A stretch of 64,000 bases of DNA from positions 1 to 64,000 of the forward strand of contig CAJTXH010000001.1 of assembly GCA_910580005.1 (NCBI GenBank). Reading direction: 5' to 3'. Below, piece after piece: positions 49,011 through 58,470 of this stretch (position 1 is its first letter; each line of letters begins with the position of its first letter). The notes beneath the pieces are model-generated. The model saw only the letters and a list, made by a program, of their open reading frames with translations, was not told where the DNA came from and did no database searches. The DNA comes from an uncultured Lachnospiraceae bacterium. GTDB lineage: Bacteria; Bacillota; Clostridia; Lachnospirales; Lachnospiraceae. Both the position numbers and the translations under genes were made by a program.

Positions 49011-50096
49011 ATGGATAAAGAAGAATTATTTAATATAAAAATACAAGAACCTTGTTTAAAAGCATATACAAAAGCACAAGTGCACTGGGATAGCATTGCA
49101 AAGCCTTTAGACGGGCTTGGTGTATTTGAAGACATTATTAAAAAGATAGCAGGAATTACACAAAATGCAGATATTGTAATTGGCAAAAAGGCTGTTGTTG
49201 TAATGTGTGCTGATAATGGAATTATAGAAGAAGGCGTAAGCCAGTCAGGGCATGAGGTAACAACAGTTGTTTCCTCTAATATAGCAAAAGGGATTGCAAG
49301 TGTATGCCGCATGGCAAATGTTGCAGGAGCAGATGTAATACCAGTGGATATTGGTATTAAAGATAACATTAATGTAAATGGGCTTTTAAATAGAAAAGTT
49401 TTAAACGGGACTGCTAATTTTGCAAAAGAACCAGCAATAACTAGCGAAGGGCTTTTGCAGGCAATACAGACAGGAATAGATATTACCAGGGATTTAAAAG
49501 AGAAAGGCTATAAAATTATTGCCACAGGTGAAATGGGCATTGGCAACACTACTACAAGCAGTGCACTTGCAAGTATAATGTTAAATATGCCAGTTCCAAA
49601 GGTGGCAGGCAGAGGTGCAGGGCTTAATGATGAGGGGCTTAAAAAGAAAATTCTGGTAATAGGAGATGCAATAAAAAAATATGGGCTTGATAACCAGAAG
49701 GAAACATGCCAAGAAGAAACATTTAAAGCATTATGTTGCATTGGAGGGCTGGATATAGCCGGGCTTACAGGTATATTTATTGGTGGTGCATTGTACCATA
49801 TACCAATAGTTATTGATGGAATTATATCAGCAACAGCAGCACTTGCAGCAGAAAGGCTTGTGCCAGGCTGCCAGGCATATATGATAGCTTCACATATAGG
49901 CAAAGAACCTGCCTGTAAATTTATACTTGACACGCTTTGCCTGAAACCTGTAATTGATGCAGGGCTTGCATTAGGTGAAGGGACAGGTGCTGTGCTTTTA
50001 TTTCCAATGCTTGATATGGTAATTGAGGTTTACAGGGAAAATACAACATTTGATGATATTAATATAGAACAATACAAGAGGTTTACAGATATATGA
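49011..50096 (+). CDS. cobT: Nicotinate-nucleotide--dimethylbenzimidazole phosphoribosyltransferase
   Basis: This 361-residue enzyme activates the lower ligand base to its alpha-ribotide for the cobalamin nucleotide loop. Family segments are LDGLGVFEDI, MCADNGIIEEGVSQSG, TGEMGIGNTTTSSA and RGAGLNDEG, and the C-terminal LGEGTGA. The catalytic Glu of that family lies near the end. It starts 59 bases after cobQ and overlaps cobU by four bases. Confidence 0.96.
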   Translation: MDKEELFNIKIQEPCLKAYTKAQVHWDSIAKPLDGLGVFEDIIKKIAGITQNADIVIGKKAVVVMCADNGIIEEGVSQSGHEVTTVVSSNIAKGIASVCRMANVAGADVIPVDIGIKDNINVNGLLNRKVLNGTANFAKEPAITSEGLLQAIQTGIDITRDLKEKGYKIIATGEMGIGNTTTSSALASIMLNMPVPKVAGRGAGLNDEGLKKKILVIGDAIKKYGLDNQKETCQEETFKALCCIGGLDIAGLTGIFIGGALYHIPIVIDGIISATAALAAERLVPGCQAYMIASHIGKEPACKFILDTLCLKPVIDAGLALGEGTGAVLLFPMLDMVIEVYRENTTFDDINIEQYKRFTDI

Positions 50097-50623
50097 TAGT
50101 TACAGTTACTGGCGGGAGTGGAAGTGGCAAGTCGGAATTTGCCGAAAACATGGTGGCAGAATTATCATGTCATACTAAAGAAAATAATAAACTATATTAT
50201 ATTGCTACAATGAAACCATATGGTGAAGAGGCCGCTATGCGTATAAACCGCCACAAAAAGCTGCGTGAGGGAAAGGGATTTTTAACTATTGAATGTTATA
50301 ATAATATTGGCTGCTGCCAGATTGATAGTAAAAGCAATGTATTGCTTGAATGTATGTCAAACCTGGCTGCTAATGAAATGTTTGAAGAAACTATAAAAGA
50401 CCAGAATTATGTTTTAAATAAAATATGTAGTGGAATAGACAAGTTAAAAGATACAGCAGGTAATCTTGTAATTGTAACAAATGATATATTTGCTGATGGA
50501 ATTATATATGATAAAAGTACAATGGAATATATAGAACTTCTTGGAAAGATTAACCAGTATCTTGTAAGTATTAGTAACAGGGTGATTGAAGTTATATATT
50601 CATGTCCTCTTATTATTTTATAG
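50093..50623 (+). CDS. cobU: Bifunctional adenosylcobinamide kinase/guanylyltransferase
   Basis: This 176-residue enzyme phosphorylates and guanylylates adenosylcobinamide. It has the P-loop GGSGSGKSEFAE, then YIATMKPYGEEAAMRINRHKKLR with the guanylylated His. The start overlaps the cobT stop by four bases. The C-terminus (YSCPLIIL) is slightly atypical, but the length is normal. With cobQ and cobT it forms part of the nucleotide-loop pathway; cobS and cobD are not in the window. Confidence 0.92.
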   Translation: MIVTVTGGSGSGKSEFAENMVAELSCHTKENNKLYYIATMKPYGEEAAMRINRHKKLREGKGFLTIECYNNIGCCQIDSKSNVLLECMSNLAANEMFEETIKDQNYVLNKICSGIDKLKDTAGNLVIVTNDIFADGIIYDKSTMEYIELLGKINQYLVSISNRVIEVIYSCPLIIL

Positions 50624-50696
50624 TATATAATAAGATTTTTAACAGAGGGAAAATAAGGGGGACAGTGTCTATAACTAAGGAAGGCGGGAGATAATA

Positions 50697-51227
50697 GTGA
50701 AAAAAAGTAAAAAAAATATAATATTTATTTTATTATTTATTACAATGGCTTTTGTATTTTTTGCTTTAATAAATATACAAGAAATAATAGACTATTCTAA
50801 AATAGAGGCAGCAGGAAGTAAAGTTTTAACACCTGTTAATGTAAAACAGAAAACTAATAAAAGGTATAATAAAGGAAGGACAACTGAAACTACAACTAAT
50901 TATGTACAGTTTGTTGTTGAGATTAACAATAGCAGGAAATCTTTTTATATGAAAACATCCGATGCATATGGTGCAAATTCTCCATCAGTAGGGCTTGAAG
51001 CAGTTGCTTCTAAAAAGAAAATTAAGAGATACATATTTTATACAGATAAACACATTTATTACTCAAAAAATGCAGCTACAACAGGTGAATATATAAAAGA
51101 AAGCATAACAGATAAATTAATTGTATTTTGCTTTATAATAGGTTTTATAGGCTTAGGATTTCTTTTTGTAAATATCTCAGATAAAATTATAGAAAAACGC
51201 AGGATGAAAACTATAGGATATAAATAA
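50697..51227 (+). CDS. Two-pass membrane protein with extracytoplasmic domain
   Basis: This 176-residue protein has a transmembrane segment at residues 8-26, an extracytoplasmic beta-rich domain (about 35-130), and a second transmembrane segment (about 138-160) followed by a basic tail (EKRRMK). The layout resembles DUF3592 proteins, but I am not certain. The start is GTG with GGGAG upstream. It lies 73 bases after cobU; whether it is in the same operon is unclear. Confidence 0.65.
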   Translation: MKKSKKNIIFILLFITMAFVFFALINIQEIIDYSKIEAAGSKVLTPVNVKQKTNKRYNKGRTTETTTNYVQFVVEINNSRKSFYMKTSDAYGANSPSVGLEAVASKKKIKRYIFYTDKHIYYSKNAATTGEYIKESITDKLIVFCFIIGFIGLGFLFVNISDKIIEKRRMKTIGYK

Positions 51228-51462
51228 AAAACAGCAGGATAATTTCTCAAAATACAATTTCAAGTTATTATATGTTATAATAATATTATAGTATAACATT
51301 TTAACTATGCATAATAGGAAAGGAGAAACTAAGGGGTTCTTTAAAGAAATACCTTAATGCAATATTAGAAGGCGGTTTCCCATATGCAATAATTGTAAAA
51401 TTACAAGATATAAAAGAAATTAAGCCTTCATAAGAAAAGAAAACTGATTTTAAGAGAAGTGG
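51228..51462. other. Intergenic region with an orphan start-less reading frame
   Basis: This gap ends in the strong terminator at 51463-51503. A plus-strand frame at 51305-51433 is open for 43 codons and reads like protein (LKKYLNAILEGG, then YAIIVKL), but has no ATG, GTG or TTG even though AAAGGAG is present at about 51319. It could be a pseudogene, a small RNA, or chance. Confidence 0.45.
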
Positions 51463-51503
51463 CAATATCCAAACGTTTATAAAAACGTTTGGATATTGTT
51501 TTT
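51463..51503 (+). terminator. Strong intrinsic terminator with 16-bp perfect stem
   Basis: CAATATCCAAACGTTT pairs perfectly with AAACGTTTGGATATTG across a four-base loop (ATAA), followed by TTTTT on the plus strand. It lies between a plus-strand gap and the convergent PAP2 gene. Confidence 0.85.
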
Positions 51504-51511
51504 GTAACACT

Positions 51512-52225
51512 TTACTGCAATTCCCTGTGGTGTTTTAGACTTTTCACAAGTTTATGACGCTGGTTTAAATTCCTGTATGTCATATGATAGTGTGCAGGCA
51601 ATGGTTTATATATGATAATATAATAAAATATATATAATGCCACAGCACACACAAGGTCAATAAATGAGTGCTGTTTTAAAAATAATGTTGAAATACATAT
51701 TAATATACATAATACAAGTGAACTGTTTTTAACCCATTTTTTATTTTTAAAATACTGGCTTGTAGCTATACCAACATGTATTGCAATAGAATTATATACA
51801 TGTATGCTTGGACATACATTTGTATCTGTATCAGTGGCATATAGTATTGATATTATATTAGTGAATATATTTTCACGCTCAAATGATTCTGGACGCATAT
51901 TTTGTGCATTTGGAAAAAATGTATATATTATTAAACTGGTAGTCATTCCCATAACAAGTATTGCAGCACATCTGTAGAAATCATCTATATATTTTGTCTG
52001 GAAGAAAAGGAAAACCAGGCTTGCTGCCACATATATAAACCATAAAAGGTATGGTATTATAAATATTTCACAAAACGGTATAAAATCATCTATAATACAG
52101 TGGACTTCACTAAATTTTACATCAGTGCGCTGTTCAAGCAATACAAACCATACCATATATATTGGAAGGTAAAGAATTATAATTGCATGTTTATACTTAA
52201 ATAGAAATTGTTTTAATTTCTTCAT
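51512..52225 (-). CDS. PAP2-superfamily membrane phosphatase-like protein
   Basis: This 237-residue protein has about six transmembrane segments. The PAP2 motifs are visible as CPSIHVYNSIAIH and LKQHSFIDLVCA, which carry the catalytic His residues; an upstream Lys/Arg motif lies in the region RPESFERENI. Relatives remove phosphate from lipid phosphates or undecaprenyl pyrophosphate, or act in lipid head-group transfer. GGAGG seven bases before the ATG supports the start. It is 25 bases downstream of the DUF5662 gene on the same strand. Confidence 0.85.
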   Translation of the reverse strand: MKKLKQFLFKYKHAIIILYLPIYMVWFVLLEQRTDVKFSEVHCIIDDFIPFCEIFIIPYLLWFIYVAASLVFLFFQTKYIDDFYRCAAILVMGMTTSLIIYTFFPNAQNMRPESFERENIFTNIISILYATDTDTNVCPSIHVYNSIAIHVGIATSQYFKNKKWVKNSSLVLCILICISTLFLKQHSFIDLVCAVALYIFYYIIIYKPLPAHYHMTYRNLNQRHKLVKSLKHHRELQ

Positions 52226-52250
52226 TAAAAATCCTCCAGTTAATTGTTAG

Positions 52251-52811
52251 TTACCATTTGCGTGAGTGTTTCCAGTCTATTTCATTCCGTATATATTTAA
52301 AAGTTTCATCTTCTCCCTTTTCAGCAAGCATATTTAGTAATTTTTCAATAAGTTTCCTGGTATCAGGATGCAGTACATAATGGTTCTGGTTTTTGGCATA
52401 GTATGCAAGCGGAAACGAGTCATCATAGGAATTTCGATTATAATTTTTACTTGCTGCAACCCTGTCACAAAACATTTCTATAACATAACGTTGAGGCATT
52501 GGCATTCCTTGTAAACCGTCCTGTGGTTTTAAGGAATAATCTATCCAGTATTCAAAATGGTGTCTGTTCCTTCCTTTGTGGTGCAGCCATGCTGATGAAT
52601 ATCCATAAACTTCTTTTTCGCCAAAGTTCGGGCTTCTTTTGCCACCCTGGTAATATTTTACGCCAGCAAGAAATTCAACAGGATGGTATTTTGACCAGTC
52701 ATGCATAATACCTTGTTTATAAAGCCCTGCACGGAAGCAAAGCCTGCGTACAAGTTTTTTATGGTGTAATATAGTTGAAAGATGTCCAAAGAAATTATTC
52801 CATAAACTCAT
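52251..52811 (-). CDS. DUF5662 family protein
   Basis: This 186-residue soluble protein is rich in His and Trp, with HDWSKYHPVEF, HHKGRNRHHFEYW and YYAKNQNHYVLHPDT. These match the DUF5662 family, seen widely in Clostridia and phages, whose His/Asp pattern suggests a metal-binding HD-type fold. No function is known. The ribosome binding site is weak (GGATTG). It is the first gene of a two-gene unit with the PAP2 gene. Confidence 0.82.
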   Translation of the reverse strand: MSLWNNFFGHLSTILHHKKLVRRLCFRAGLYKQGIMHDWSKYHPVEFLAGVKYYQGGKRSPNFGEKEVYGYSSAWLHHKGRNRHHFEYWIDYSLKPQDGLQGMPMPQRYVIEMFCDRVAASKNYNRNSYDDSFPLAYYAKNQNHYVLHPDTRKLIEKLLNMLAEKGEDETFKYIRNEIDWKHSRKW

Positions 52812-52904
52812 AAAATCAATCCATTTCTATAATGCTATTCATACAAGTGTACATATTATATTCCAATATAAAATGTAAGTCAATCAATGTTATACAAACT
52901 TAAT

Positions 52905-53921
52905 TTACTTTTCATTTTTATTACGCAACTGTCCTGGTGTAACACCTTTCCATTTTTTAAATGTACGTATAAGATGGCTACAGTCTGCAAACCCTGTTTC
53001 ATTGCTTATACTTGTAAGGTCTAAATTTGTCATAAGAGCTAGGTCTTCTGCTTTATTAATCCTTGTAAATTCAATATATTCCTTGCATGACTGGTGGTAT
53101 GTCTGTTTAAATAATTTGGCAAAATTTGAATAACTCATTCCACACATTCCGGCAAGGCTGCTTATTTTTATAGGTTCATTATAGTGTTTCTCAATATATT
53201 CTGTAATTCCTGCAAATGTACTGGCTTTGTTGTCTGACATTCTTATTGCTTCGTCTATGTCAAGCCCACGTCCAATCCAGTTTCTTGCAAAATATGATAA
53301 CAAAGCAGATATATGTGAGCATACTACTATATCATAGCCATAGTTCCTGCTTTCCATCTCTTTTATACATGTATTAAATATATTATATACAGGGATGTCT
53401 TTTAGCATTTCTGAAGAAAAATAAATATACTCAGGGTTTTTATTGTACGCAAGCTGGAATATTTTAAGAAACCTTGTTTTATAACATGTGTTTATATTTA
53501 GGAAGTTCATGTCAAATTTTATTATCTGGTATTTTATATTATATTGTTCCATAGTTAGTTTTTCCTCTGGTACTGGCATTATTGAATTATGTTTTAAGTC
53601 ATATTTAGGATGGAGCATCTGGTTCTCTTTTGATGTAGCAGATGCACTTTTTGATTTATCAAGACCTGGTGTTTTGCTAGTGTTGCCTTTAAGCTTGTTT
53701 ATTGAATGTACAAGCTGTGGAAAGAATATTATTATATCACCTGGGTGCAGTATATAGACATAATTGCCACATGTAGTTTCTACTTCACCTTCCAGTATAT
53801 GTACAATTTCAAAAAAATAGTGCCAGTGAGGCAGTACAGGAAAATTATCGTTTGATGCTATATAGTCAAATGCTACTAATGGTGTATTAAGCCTGTCACT
53901 ATATTCATAAAGATTTTTCAT
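52905..53921 (-). CDS. AraC-family transcriptional regulator
   Basis: This 338-residue regulator has an N-terminal cupin sensor (PHWHYFFEIVHILEGEV, then PGDIIIFFPQLVHSI) and a C-terminal double helix-turn-helix (SLAGMCGMSYSNFAKLFKQTYH and SNETGFADCSHLIRTFKKWKGVTPGQLR). The cupin has an inserted Ser/Lys-rich low-complexity loop (about residues 80-100). It diverges from the ABC exporter pair across a 239-base gap, so it may control them; the ligand is unknown. Confidence 0.93.
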   Translation of the reverse strand: MKNLYEYSDRLNTPLVAFDYIASNDNFPVLPHWHYFFEIVHILEGEVETTCGNYVYILHPGDIIIFFPQLVHSINKLKGNTSKTPGLDKSKSASATSKENQMLHPKYDLKHNSIMPVPEEKLTMEQYNIKYQIIKFDMNFLNINTCYKTRFLKIFQLAYNKNPEYIYFSSEMLKDIPVYNIFNTCIKEMESRNYGYDIVVCSHISALLSYFARNWIGRGLDIDEAIRMSDNKASTFAGITEYIEKHYNEPIKISSLAGMCGMSYSNFAKLFKQTYHQSCKEYIEFTRINKAEDLALMTNLDLTSISNETGFADCSHLIRTFKKWKGVTPGQLRNKNEK

Positions 53922-54160
53922 TTTATCACCCTTTCAGACAAATATCTGGTTTTTCTAGTACATAATTTTATTCAATATCGAGTATAAATTATTTTCTTCA
54001 AAAAGTACAGGGAATATAATGCTTTGCTACAATTTTGACATATTTTGTTTCTTTAAAAAATAAGAGATTTATACAATTTTTTGATAAATTTATTATATTA
54101 TAGCAATATAACTGGTGATATAATCTTACTTACTGTTATTAAAAAGGGAGGTATAAACGC

Positions 54161-55921
54161 ATGACACCAATGAAATGGTTTGGTTCTTTTTTAAAGAAAT
54201 ACTGGATACGTATGGCAGCAGGGCTTTTGCTTGTAACTATACTTGCAGCGGCAGCTTTAGCAGGGCCTTATGTGTCTAAACTTATTGTTGACGATGTTAT
54301 TAATGGTGGACAGACGGAACTTCTTGGAAAACTTGTTGCATTTCTTATAGTGCTTGTAATTGTTAAGGGCATATGCAGGTTCTTTTCACAGGTGCTTTTT
54401 GAAACAAGCTCACAAAATGTTTTGTTTAATATGAGGGAAACGGTTTACCGCAAACTTTTACAGGAGGATTTTGCGTTTTATAATAAAAACCGTACAGGAG
54501 ACCTTATGAGCCGCCAGACAGGTGATATGGACGCCATACGCCATTTTGTTGCATATGTTATCTATACTGTTTATGAAAATGTGCTTTATTTTATATTTGC
54601 ACTTGTAATGATATTTGCTACAAATGTTAAAATGGCACTTTGTATGGTAATAGTGCTTCCACTTACGGCAATGACTACTTATTCACAGGCGAAAAGCGTA
54701 AAACCTGCATTTACAAACTGCCGTAATGCATTTTCAAGCCTTAATACATTTGTACAGGAAAATATAAGCGGTAACAGGGTTGTAAAAGCATTTGCAAAAG
54801 AAGATTTTGAGATGGAAAAATTTGCAGTTGAAAATGACAGATACCGTGATGCTGAGCTTGGTGCTGCAGGCATATGGAAAAAATATGTGCCTGTATTTGA
54901 ACTTTTTTCCAATGCACTTAATATTATCCTTATGATAGTTGGCGGAATAATGGTTGTGGAAGGTGAAATGACAATGGGAGACCTTGTTGCAGTAAATGGC
55001 TATCTCTGGATGCTTACTGTCCCACTGCGTATGGCTGGATGGTGGATTAATGATATACAGAGATTTACTACATCTGTAGAAAAAATATATGCTACATATA
55101 GTGCAGAGCCTGATGTCCAGAAACCGCTTAATCCTGTTAAAAGAAAGAAACTTGAAGGGGATATTGTATTTAACAATGTGTCGTATAAGGCAGAGGATGA
55201 AGATATCCTCCATAATATAAGTTTTGAAGTCAAGAAAGGGCAGACTATAGGCATAACTGGTACTACAGGTGCCGGCAAGTCTACAATTATTAACCTTTTA
55301 TGCCGTTTCTTTGATGTTACAGGTGGTGAAATACTTGTAGACGGGGTTAATGTAAAAGACCTGGATATGTACCAGCTCCGTGAAAATATAGGAATTGCAA
55401 TGCAGGATGTGTTCCTTTTTTCAGATACTATTGAAGGAAATATTGCATATGGGAAACCAGACTGTAGTTTTGAAAAAGTCAAAGAGGTTGCCAAAATGGC
55501 AGATGCTAATATTTTCATTAAGAATATGCCAGATGGCTATGATACTATGATTGGAGAGAGGGGCGTTGGTCTTTCTGGAGGACAGAAGCAGAGGATTTCA
55601 CTTGCAAGGGCACTGCTTAAAGAGCCTTCAATACTTATTCTGGATGATACAACTTCTGCAGTTGATATGGAAACAGAAAGTTATATACAGCGCCAGCTTG
55701 AAAATATAGACCATGCATGTACAACATTTATTATTGCATACAGGATTTCTTCTATAAGAGATGCAGATAAAATTATTGTACTTGACAATGGAAGGATAGT
55801 TGAACAGGGGACACATGAAGAACTTTTAGCAAAAAATGGTTATTATTCAACAGTTTATTACCACCAGTACCCTATGGCGGCTGAATTAAAGAGAAGAAAT
55901 GCCAGCCAGGGTGCTGTTTAG
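54161..55921 (+). CDS. ABC exporter half-transporter 1 (TMD-NBD fusion)
   Basis: This 586-residue protein has a six-segment transmembrane domain (residues 15-320) and an ATPase domain with Walker A GTTGAGKST, signature LSGGQKQR and Walker B ILILDDTTSAVD. Walker B is followed by Asp where a catalytic Glu is usual, so this is the degenerate site. It resembles YheI/BmrC-type heterodimeric multidrug exporters. A strong GGGAGG precedes the start. Its partner gene follows nine bases on. Confidence 0.93.
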   Translation: MTPMKWFGSFLKKYWIRMAAGLLLVTILAAAALAGPYVSKLIVDDVINGGQTELLGKLVAFLIVLVIVKGICRFFSQVLFETSSQNVLFNMRETVYRKLLQEDFAFYNKNRTGDLMSRQTGDMDAIRHFVAYVIYTVYENVLYFIFALVMIFATNVKMALCMVIVLPLTAMTTYSQAKSVKPAFTNCRNAFSSLNTFVQENISGNRVVKAFAKEDFEMEKFAVENDRYRDAELGAAGIWKKYVPVFELFSNALNIILMIVGGIMVVEGEMTMGDLVAVNGYLWMLTVPLRMAGWWINDIQRFTTSVEKIYATYSAEPDVQKPLNPVKRKKLEGDIVFNNVSYKAEDEDILHNISFEVKKGQTIGITGTTGAGKSTIINLLCRFFDVTGGEILVDGVNVKDLDMYQLRENIGIAMQDVFLFSDTIEGNIAYGKPDCSFEKVKEVAKMADANIFIKNMPDGYDTMIGERGVGLSGGQKQRISLARALLKEPSILILDDTTSAVDMETESYIQRQLENIDHACTTFIIAYRISSIRDADKIIVLDNGRIVEQGTHEELLAKNGYYSTVYYHQYPMAAELKRRNASQGAV

Positions 55922-55938
55922 GACAGGAGGTGGCAGTT

Positions 55939-57720
55939 TTGGCAAGAAACCGTTATGATATAGACGAAATTTTAGAAGATAAATTTGACATAAACCAGCT
56001 TAAACGTCTTGCAGGATATATTAAACCTTATAAGAAAAGAATGGCTGTAGTGCTTTTCCTTATGCTTTCTTCATCTGCACTTGGAATGTTTCTGCCTAAA
56101 TTTTTACAAATTGAAATGGACGTTTATATCCCTGCAAAGGATAAAGACGGAATTATATTTCTGTCTTTGCTTGCAGTAATTATTGTGGTATACTCAGTTG
56201 TAAGCACAAGAATAAAAATAAGTGTAACAACAAGGATAGGGCAGGATATTATACACCAGCTAAGGGAAGATATATTTAAACATTTACAGGAACTTCCTTT
56301 TAGTTATTATGATGACCGCCCACATGGCAAGATACAGGTACGTGTTGTAAATTATGTTAATAATTTAAGTGACCTTTTATCAAATGGAATATTAAATACA
56401 ATAACTGATTTATGTAACCTGGTCTTTATACTGGTATTTATGTTTGCATTGAGCCCAAAACTTACATTAATATGTTTATGTGGGCTTCCAGTGCTTGCGG
56501 TTTATGTTATAATAATTAAACGTAAACAAAGACGTGCATGGCAGATACAGAGCAATAAGCAGTCTAACCTTAACGCATATATTGCAGAAAGCATAAATGG
56601 CATACGTGTAACGCAGGCATTTGTGCGTGAACAGAGAAATACTGATATATTTAATGATTTAAGCAACTTATACCGCAAGGCATGGCTGCGTGCTGTATAT
56701 TTTAACTTTGCAATGGGGCCTATGGTAGACCTTATATCAACAATTACTACTGCTTTTATATATGTAGTGGGTGTTTATAGTATTATGGGTGGAAAAAACT
56801 CTGGAATTGAAATTGGTGTTATATTTGCGTTTACAGCTTATATAAGCAGGTTCTGGGCACCTATAAATACTATAGCCAGTTTTTATAACAGCGTACTTAC
56901 AGCAGTATCATATCTTGAACGTATATTTGAAACAATTGATGAGCCTGTACTGGTAAAGGATGAACCTGATGCAAAAGATATGCCTTCCATAAAGGGTGAT
57001 GTTACATTTGAGGATGTCACATTTAGTTACGAAGAAGGGGAAGCTGTTTTAAAGAATATCAATTTCCATGTGGAACAGGGACAGTGTATTGCCATAGTAG
57101 GGCCTACAGGTGCTGGCAAGACTACAATAGTAAACCTTTTAAGCAGGTTTTATAATGTAGACAGTGGAAAGGTACTTGTGGATGGGACTGATATATCTAA
57201 AGTCCGCCTTAATTCACTACGCAGGCAGATGGGTGTAATGATGCAGGACAGTTTTATATTTTCAGGTACTATTATGGATAATATACGTTATGGCAATAAA
57301 GACGCTACAGATGAAGAAGTAATTAAAGCAGCAAAAACTGTATGTGCACATGATTTTATAATGGATATGGAAAATGGTTATAATACACAGGTAAATGAAC
57401 GTGGCAGCAGGCTGTCAGCAGGGCAGCGCCAGCTTATCTCATTTGCAAGGGCATTACTTGCAGACCCTGCTATACTTATACTTGATGAGGCAACTTCAAG
57501 CATTGATACAGAAACAGAAATTGTTTTACAAGAAGGGCTTGAGAAGCTTCTTAAAGGAAGGACTTCATTTATTATTGCACACCGCCTTTCTACAATTAAA
57601 AATGCAGATAGTATAATGTATATAGATAAAGGCGGGATTCAGGAGTCTGGAAGCCATCAGGAACTTCTGGATAAGAAAGGGCTGTATTATAACTTATATA
57701 TGTCACAGTACCAGATGTAA
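55939..57720 (+). CDS. ABC exporter half-transporter 2 (TMD-NBD fusion)
   Basis: This 593-residue partner has Walker A GPTGAGKTT, signature LSAGQRQL and Walker B ILILDEATSSID, with the catalytic Glu present. With the other subunit it forms an asymmetric heterodimeric exporter with one full active site (YheH/BmrD type). I place the start at TTG 55939 because AGGAGG lies eight bases before it; a GTG at 55930 would overlap that site. The transported compound is unknown. Confidence 0.93.
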   Translation: MARNRYDIDEILEDKFDINQLKRLAGYIKPYKKRMAVVLFLMLSSSALGMFLPKFLQIEMDVYIPAKDKDGIIFLSLLAVIIVVYSVVSTRIKISVTTRIGQDIIHQLREDIFKHLQELPFSYYDDRPHGKIQVRVVNYVNNLSDLLSNGILNTITDLCNLVFILVFMFALSPKLTLICLCGLPVLAVYVIIIKRKQRRAWQIQSNKQSNLNAYIAESINGIRVTQAFVREQRNTDIFNDLSNLYRKAWLRAVYFNFAMGPMVDLISTITTAFIYVVGVYSIMGGKNSGIEIGVIFAFTAYISRFWAPINTIASFYNSVLTAVSYLERIFETIDEPVLVKDEPDAKDMPSIKGDVTFEDVTFSYEEGEAVLKNINFHVEQGQCIAIVGPTGAGKTTIVNLLSRFYNVDSGKVLVDGTDISKVRLNSLRRQMGVMMQDSFIFSGTIMDNIRYGNKDATDEEVIKAAKTVCAHDFIMDMENGYNTQVNERGSRLSAGQRQLISFARALLADPAILILDEATSSIDTETEIVLQEGLEKLLKGRTSFIIAHRLSTIKNADSIMYIDKGGIQESGSHQELLDKKGLYYNLYMSQYQM

Positions 57721-57734
57721 TTAATGGAGGGATT

Positions 57735-58439
57735 ATGTATACATTTAAAAGCCGTGTAAGATATAGTGAAACAGATGAAACGGGCTGTTTAAGCCTTGAT
57801 GCAATTATTAACTATTTCCAGGACTGTACTAATTTTGAATCAGAAGACTTGGGGGCTGGCATAGAATTTTTAACTAAAAACCAGATAATGTGGGTTTTAA
57901 GTTCATGGCAGATAGTTGTAAGTTATTACCCTTTATTTGGTGAAAGGATAGAAGTTGGTACACAGTCATACGGCTATGATAAAATGGTTGGCTTCCGTAA
58001 TTTCCTTATAACAGGAGAGGATGGAAGCACAATCGCCAAGGCAAATTCAAACTGGGTGCTTATGGATATGAAAAAGGGCGGGCCTGCTATAATAAAACCT
58101 GACATTGGTGAAATATATGGCAGGCATGAACCGCTTGAAATGGATTATGCACCTAAAAAAATCAAATTATCAGGGGATGGTATTACAGGTGAAAGTTTTA
58201 TTGTTAAGGAGTACCATCTTGATACTAACCATCATGTAAACAATGGGCAATATGTAAGAATGGCAATATTTGCCCTTGGAATAAAAGAAAGGGCAAAGGA
58301 ACTGCGTGTAGAATATAAAAGGCAGGCACTTCTTGGCAATAAAATTATCCCTGTTGTATACAGGGATAAAAATATGGCATTTGTTTCACTTAATGGTGAA
58401 GATAACAAAGCCTATGCAGTAGTACAGTTTATTTTTTAA
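57735..58439 (+). CDS. Acyl-ACP thioesterase
   Basis: This 234-residue enzyme has the double hot-dog fold of FatA/FatB-like thioesterases. The start has YSETDETGCLSLDAIINYFQDC. The second domain has HLDTNHHVNNGQY with the catalytic Asn/His region. It releases fatty acids from acyl carrier protein. It follows the ABC exporter genes by 14 bases and has GGAGGG before the ATG, so it is probably co-transcribed. The link to lipid export is only a suggestion. Confidence 0.93.
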   Translation: MYTFKSRVRYSETDETGCLSLDAIINYFQDCTNFESEDLGAGIEFLTKNQIMWVLSSWQIVVSYYPLFGERIEVGTQSYGYDKMVGFRNFLITGEDGSTIAKANSNWVLMDMKKGGPAIIKPDIGEIYGRHEPLEMDYAPKKIKLSGDGITGESFIVKEYHLDTNHHVNNGQYVRMAIFALGIKERAKELRVEYKRQALLGNKIIPVVYRDKNMAFVSLNGEDNKAYAVVQFIF

Positions 58440-58470
58440 TTATTATTCTAAAGTGGCATGGGGAATTTAT

